DNA of 64,000 nt from Vibrio amylolyticus (lineage in GTDB: Bacteria > Pseudomonadota > Gammaproteobacteria > Enterobacterales > Vibrionaceae). The notes below the pieces were generated by a model. The model was not told the origin of the DNA. It saw nothing but the letters and a program-made list of their open reading frames with translations, and ran no database searches. The translations under genes and the position numbers were made by a program. Within the stretch, counting starts at the first letter, position 1, and each line of letters opens with the position of its first letter. Positions 60,072 to 64,000 of the stretch are shown here, piece after piece. The stretch spans positions 62,001 through 126,000 of the forward strand of contig NZ_JAJHVV010000004.1 of the NCBI RefSeq assembly GCF_023145695.1, in the 5' to 3' direction.

Positions 60072-61406
60072 TTAACGACCGTAGCCCTTCAGATTTGCTT
60101 TCTTCAACACAGAATCATACTGTTGTGACATCAGATGAGTCTGTACCTGTGCCATGAAATCCATGATAACTACCACTACGATTAGTAGTGAAGTGCCGCC
60201 AAAGTAGAAACGTACGTTCCACGCGACCATCATGAACTCAGGAATCAGACAGATAAAGGTAATATATAGAGCACCCGCAAGGGTAAGTCTAGTCATAACT
60301 TTATCAATGTATTTTGCTGTCTGCTCACCTGGGCGGATACCGGGTACGAATGCACCAGACTTCTTCAAATTATCTGCCGTTTCACGCGGATTGAAAACCA
60401 ATGCCGTGTAAAAGAAACAGAAGAAAATGATTGCTGCTGCATAAAGCATTACGTACAAAGGCTGACCTGGGCTTAGAGCCAAAGACACATCAGTTAACCA
60501 ACCGAATGTGCTGCTTTCGCCATTTTGACCAAACCATTGTGCTAATGTTCCTGGGAACAAAATGATGCTTGATGCAAAAATCGCTGGTATTACACCTGCC
60601 ATATTAATTTTAAGTGGCAAGTGAGAACTTTGTGCTGCAAAAACTTTACGACCTTGTTGACGCTTCGCATAGTTAACGACGATACGACGTTGACCACGCT
60701 CCATGAAAACGACGAAGTAAATAACAGCAAAAGATAATACCGCAATCAACAATAGAAGAAGTACGTGCAATTCACCTTGACGCGCTTGCTCAATTGTTTG
60801 TCCGATTGCCGAAGGCAACCCAGCAACAATACCTGCAAATATAAGTAACGAGATGCCGTTACCAATTCCACGCTCTGTAATTTGTTCACCTAACCACATT
60901 AAGAACATGGTGCCGGTTACTAAACTTACGGTAGCAATTAGCGTAAACATGGTTTGGTTGATAACAACCAGATTGTCGACCATGTTTGGTAGGCCAGTTG
61001 CAATACCTATGCCTTGGAATGTTGCAAGTACAAGCGTGCCATAACGCGTATATTGGCTTATCTTACGACGGCCTGCTTCACCCTCTTTCTTGAGTTCGGC
61101 TAACGCTGGATGAACTACAGTTAGCAATTGGACAACAATAGATGCCGAAATATACGGCATGATGCCCAATGCTAATATAGATGCACGCTCAAGAGCACCA
61201 CCGGAGAACATGTTAAACATTTCTACGATGGTACCTTTTTGCTGATCGAACAAATCGGCAAGTACAGCTGCGTCAATACCAGGAATCGGCACAAAAGAGC
61301 CGGCTCGGAATACTAAAAGTGCACCAATTACGAATAATAAGCGCGACTTTAGTTCACTTAAGCCGCTCTGAGCACTACGAAAATCTTGTCCTGGTTTCTT
61401 AGCCAT
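60072..61406 (-). CDS. secY: Preprotein translocase subunit SecY
   Basis: The channel of the Sec translocon in the inner membrane. It has ten TM helices in 444 residues, the plug region after TM1, and the family signatures [25 protein letters not shown] and [26 protein letters not shown] [24 protein letters not shown] lies before the ATG. It follows rplO by 20 bp in the spc operon. Confidence 0.98.
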   Translation of the reverse strand: MAKKPGQDFRSAQSGLSELKSRLLFVIGALLVFRAGSFVPIPGIDAAVLADLFDQQKGTIVEMFNMFSGGALERASILALGIMPYISASIVVQLLTVVHPALAELKKEGEAGRRKISQYTRYGTLVLATFQGIGIATGLPNMVDNLVVINQTMFTLIATVSLVTGTMFLMWLGEQITERGIGNGISLLIFAGIVAGLPSAIGQTIEQARQGELHVLLLLLIAVLSFAVIYFVVFMERGQRRIVVNYAKRQQGRKVFAAQSSHLPLKINMAGVIPAIFASSIILFPGTLAQWFGQNGESSTFGWLTDVSLALSPGQPLYVMLYAAAIIFFCFFYTALVFNPRETADNLKKSGAFVPGIRPGEQTAKYIDKVMTRLTLAGALYITFICLIPEFMMVAWNVRFYFGGTSLLIVVVVIMDFMAQVQTHLMSQQYDSVLKKANLKGYGR

Positions 61407-61426
61407 CTGTACCTCGTTCCTCGAGA

Positions 61427-61861
61427 TTATTCCTCGATTTTACCGCCTGCAGCTTCGATTGCAGCTTTAGCGCCTTTAGTCACGCGTAGACCTTTAACAG
61501 TTACCGCTTTACCAATTTCACCAGAAAGAACGATTTTTGCAAATTCGATGTTCTTAGTGATGATGTTAGCAGCTTTAAGGCTGTTAAGATCAACAACGTC
61601 ACCTGTTACTTTCGCTAGCTCAGCTAGACGAACTTCAGCAGACACTAGGCTCTTACGAGAAGTGAAACCGAATTTTGGTAGACGTTGTTTCAAAGGCATT
61701 TGACCGCCTTCAAAACCTGGACGAACAGAGCCGCCAGAACGTGACTTTTGACCTTTGTGACCGCGGCCACCTGTTTTACCAAGGCCAGAACCGATACCAC
61801 GACCTACACGCTTCTTAGAAGGTTTAGAGCCAGCAGCCGGTGATAGAGTATTCAAACGCAT
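61427..61861 (-). CDS. rplO: 50S ribosomal protein L15
   Basis: A 144-residue ribosomal protein. The Gly- and basic-rich N-terminus ([28 protein letters not shown]) and the C-terminal domain with [21 protein letters not shown] are typical. It lies between rpmD and secY. Confidence 0.98.
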   Translation of the reverse strand: MRLNTLSPAAGSKPSKKRVGRGIGSGLGKTGGRGHKGQKSRSGGSVRPGFEGGQMPLKQRLPKFGFTSRKSLVSAEVRLAELAKVTGDVVDLNSLKAANIITKNIEFAKIVLSGEIGKAVTVKGLRVTKGAKAAIEAAGGKIEE

Positions 61862-61866
61862 TCTGA

Positions 61867-62043
61867 TTACTCCTCAATCTTAACCATGTAGTAAACCTTG
61901 TTGATCATACCGCGTGTACACGGAGTATCTTCAAGTTCTACTGTATGGTTGATGCGACGAAGGCCTAAACCCTTTAAGCACGCTTTGTGCTTAGGTAGGC
62001 GACCAATTGAGCTTTTAGTTTGAGTTACTTTAATAGTTGCCAT
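61867..62043 (-). CDS. rpmD: 50S ribosomal protein L30
   Basis: A 58-residue ribosomal protein read on the minus strand: [20 protein letters not shown], then [20 protein letters not shown], ending in [13 protein letters not shown]. The length and the [12 protein letters not shown] motif fit L30. It lies between rpsE and rplO, 5 bp from each. Confidence 0.97.
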   Translation of the reverse strand: MATIKVTQTKSSIGRLPKHKACLKGLGLRRINHTVELEDTPCTRGMINKVYYMVKIEE

Positions 62044-62049
62044 TGTGTT

Positions 62050-62550
62050 CTACTCCGAAATACTTTCAACAGTTAGACCACGCTTAGCAGCAACCATTTC
62101 TGGCGACTTAACATCTACTAGACCAGCAACAGTTGCGCGAACAACGTTGATTGGGTTTGTAGAACCGTACGCTTTCGCAAGTACGTTGTGTACACCAGCA
62201 ACTTCAAGCACTGCACGCATAGCACCACCGGCGATAACACCAGTACCTTCTGCTGCAGGTTGCATGTAAACTTTAGAGCCCGAGTGACGACCTTTCACCG
62301 CGTGGTGAAGAGTGCCTTCGTTAAGTGCGATAGTAACCATGTTACGACGCGCTTTTTCCATTGCTTTTTGAATCGCAGCTGGTACTTCACGTGCTTTGCC
62401 GTAACCGAAACCAATGCGACCATTACCGTCACCAACTACTGTTAGTGCAGTGAAGCTCATGATTCGACCGCCTTTAACCGTCTTAGATACACGGTTAACA
62501 GCGATTAGCTTTTCTTGCAAATCACTAGCTTGTTGTTGTTCTTTAGCCAT
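62050..62550 (-). CDS. rpsE: 30S ribosomal protein S5
   Basis: A 166-residue protein near the mRNA entry site, important for accuracy. [50 protein letters not shown] is typical. It lies between rplR and rpmD in the spc operon. Confidence 0.98.
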   Translation of the reverse strand: MAKEQQQASDLQEKLIAVNRVSKTVKGGRIMSFTALTVVGDGNGRIGFGYGKAREVPAAIQKAMEKARRNMVTIALNEGTLHHAVKGRHSGSKVYMQPAAEGTGVIAGGAMRAVLEVAGVHNVLAKAYGSTNPINVVRATVAGLVDVKSPEMVAAKRGLTVESISE

Positions 62551-62564
62551 CTTCCAACCCTACC

Positions 62565-62918
62565 TTAGAATTTCAGACCAGCTTCGCGAGCAGAATCTGC
62601 TAGCGCCGCTACTCGACCGTGGTATTGGAAACCAGAACGATCAAATGCAACTGAAGCTACGCCTTTTTCAATAGCGCGCTCTGCAATAATTTTACCTACT
62701 GCTTTTGCTGCATCGATGTTACCAGTATTCTTAATTTGCTCACGGACCGCTTTTTCTACTGTAGATGCTGCAGCAATAACTTCAGATCCATTAGACGCGA
62801 TAACCTGAGCATACACGTGACGAGGAGTACGGTGTATTACTAGGCGAGTTGCACCCAGTTCTGCAATCTTACGACGTGCGCGTGTAGCACGACGGATGCG
62901 AGATGCTTTCTTATCCAT
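62565..62918 (-). CDS. rplR: 50S ribosomal protein L18
   Basis: A 117-residue 5S rRNA-binding protein. [40 protein letters not shown] and [23 protein letters not shown] are characteristic. It lies between rplF and rpsE. Confidence 0.98.
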   Translation of the reverse strand: MDKKASRIRRATRARRKIAELGATRLVIHRTPRHVYAQVIASNGSEVIAAASTVEKAVREQIKNTGNIDAAKAVGKIIAERAIEKGVASVAFDRSGFQYHGRVAALADSAREAGLKF

Positions 62919-62927
62919 AGTGTTACC

Positions 62928-63461
62928 TTACTTCTTCTTAGCTTCTTTAGTACGCACGATTTCATCGGCGTAACGAACACCTTTGCCTTTATAAGGCTCA
63001 GGCTCACGATAAGAACGAATGTCCGCAGCAACTTGACCTACTAATTGCTTATCGCAACCAGTAATAATGATCTCAGTTTGGCTAGGGCATTCAGCCTTAA
63101 TACCTTCCGGAAGAGCGTGCTCTACTGGATGGGAGAAGCCAAGGGTTAGGCCTACAGCGTTGCCTTTCATAGCAGCACGGTAACCTACACCTTTAAGAGT
63201 CAGCTTCTTAGTGAAGCCTACAGTAACACCAACAACCATGTTATTAACTAGAGCGCGAGCAGTACCTGCTTGTGCCCATGCGTTACTAACACCTTCTTTC
63301 GGACCGAAAGTTAGGTTGTTTTCTTCCTGTGCAATAACTACAGCGTTGTTTAGAACGCGAGTTAGCTCACCCTTACCACCTTTTACAGTGATCTCTTGGC
63401 CATTTAATTTCACCTCTACGCCAGCTGGAATAGCGACAGGTGCTTTAGCAACACGAGACAT
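62928..63461 (-). CDS. rplF: 50S ribosomal protein L6
   Basis: A 177-residue protein near the sarcin-ricin loop. [35 protein letters not shown] and the C-terminal [27 protein letters not shown] are typical of L6. It lies between rpsH and rplR. Confidence 0.98.
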   Translation of the reverse strand: MSRVAKAPVAIPAGVEVKLNGQEITVKGGKGELTRVLNNAVVIAQEENNLTFGPKEGVSNAWAQAGTARALVNNMVVGVTVGFTKKLTLKGVGYRAAMKGNAVGLTLGFSHPVEHALPEGIKAECPSQTEIIITGCDKQLVGQVAADIRSYREPEPYKGKGVRYADEIVRTKEAKKK

Positions 63462-63473
63462 AGTCTACTCCTA

Positions 63474-63866
63474 TTAAGCGACGTAACAGATGATTTCACC
63501 ACCAAGACCGGCTTTACGAGCAGCACGATCGGTCATAAGACCTTTGGAAGTGGAAACTACAGCAATACCAAGTCCACCCATCACTGACGGTAGCGAGTCT
63601 TTGTTCTTGTAGACGCGCAGGCCAGGACGTGAAACACGTTGGATTTGCTCAATTACTGGTTTAGCTTGGAAGTACTTAAGAGTAACTTCTAGCTCTGGTT
63701 TTGCTTCGCTGTTAACAGCGAAGTCAGCGACGTAACCTTCAGCTTTTAGTAGTGCAGCAATTGCAACTTTAAGCTTTGAAGAAGGCATTTTAACAGCAAC
63801 TTTATTTGCTGCCTGACCGTTACGTACTCGGGTCAGCATATCCGAAATCGGATCTTGCATGCTCAT
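63474..63866 (-). CDS. rpsH: 30S ribosomal protein S8
   Basis: A 130-residue 16S rRNA-binding protein and regulator of the spc operon in enterobacteria. [37 protein letters not shown] and the C-terminal [31 protein letters not shown] are typical. The operator for S8 lies in rplE, outside this window. Confidence 0.98.
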   Translation of the reverse strand: MSMQDPISDMLTRVRNGQAANKVAVKMPSSKLKVAIAALLKAEGYVADFAVNSEAKPELEVTLKYFQAKPVIEQIQRVSRPGLRVYKNKDSLPSVMGGLGIAVVSTSKGLMTDRAARKAGLGGEIICYVA

Positions 63867-63895
63867 ATGATTTACTCCAAATGATTAAGTAGCAA

Positions 63896-64000
63896 TTACC
63901 AGCTAGCCTTACGAAGTCCAGGAATCTCGCCTTTCATGCAAGCTTCACGAACTTTAATACGGCTTAGACCGAACTTACGCAGGTAACCGTGTGGACGACC
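63896..64000 (-). CDS. rpsN: 30S ribosomal protein S14, C-terminal part (window edge)
   Basis: The last 34 codons and stop of S14 on the minus strand: [20 protein letters not shown], then [14 protein letters not shown]. The S14 C-terminal pattern is clear. The 5' part lies beyond the window. It precedes rpsH by 29 bp, the standard spc order. Confidence 0.95.

Overview
The window is ordinary chromosomal DNA of a Vibrionaceae member, most likely Vibrio chromosome 1. The evidence is gene content and order. A trmB-mutY-yggX-mltC block is followed by two tRNA clusters. The mlaFEDCB-ibaG-murA run is divergent from yrbG-kdsDC-lptCAB-rpoN-hpf-ptsN-rapZ-npr. Then come the tamAB/msrA/ytfJ neighbourhood, a Vibrio-type zinc-regulated zrg operon, cysDN-(SLC13)-cysC, and the spc/alpha ribosomal operons. 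I could not assign a species. I see no insertion sequence, prophage, CRISPR array or integron.

Layout. 1-5.0 kb: a LysR-type regulator cut by the window edge, glsA, trmB, mutY, yggX and mltC. 5.1-8.3 kb: nine tRNA genes (Phe, Thr, Phe', Asn, then Phe, Thr, Asn', Thr, Asn) in two clusters with matching promoters and terminators, separated by one chemoreceptor gene. 8.5-13.9 kb (minus): plsC, murA, ibaG and the Mla phospholipid-transport operon. 14.1-23.4 kb (plus): Kdo and LPS-transport genes, then rpoN and the nitrogen phosphotransferase genes, then mgtE. 23.5-31.3 kb: pmbA, yjgA, thiBPQ behind a TPP riboswitch, ubiX and mpl. 31.5-40.9 kb: fbp, ppa, a small lipoprotein, tamBA, msrA and a ytfJ-like gene. 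41.0-44.7 kb: the zrg zinc-uptake operon with a palindromic Zur-type operator and a histidine repeat protein. 44.7-45.9 kb: a candidate 34-residue membrane peptide divergent from a TIGR03899-like gene. 45.9-50.8 kb (minus): cysD-cysN-SLC13 permease-cysC. 51.3-56.7 kb: cpdB, a Crp/Fnr-type regulator, a GNAT enzyme, an EamA transporter, an OapA/YtfB-like gene and fklB. 56.9-64.0 kb (minus): rplQ back to rpsN, including rpmJ, rpmD and an S4-type alpha-operon leader pseudoknot.

Many genes serve the envelope: lipid A/LPS assembly and export (kdsD, kdsC, lptCAB), outer-membrane lipid asymmetry (mla), outer-membrane assembly (tamAB), murein synthesis, recycling and turnover (murA, mpl, mltC), and phospholipid synthesis (plsC). 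The rest is central metabolism, metal or sulfur supply, and translation.

I found no clearly undescribed multigene system. The zrg operon is the most unusual module, because a MacB/FtsX-type transporter is linked to metal uptake, but it is already known in Vibrio. The less explained signals are the small membrane ORF with its divergent palindrome, the hairpins that pair with the CCA ends of all three tRNA-Phe genes, the hairpin between zrgA and the zrg ATPase gene, an upstream ORF overlapping cpdB, and a pair of mutually exclusive hairpins upstream of ppa.
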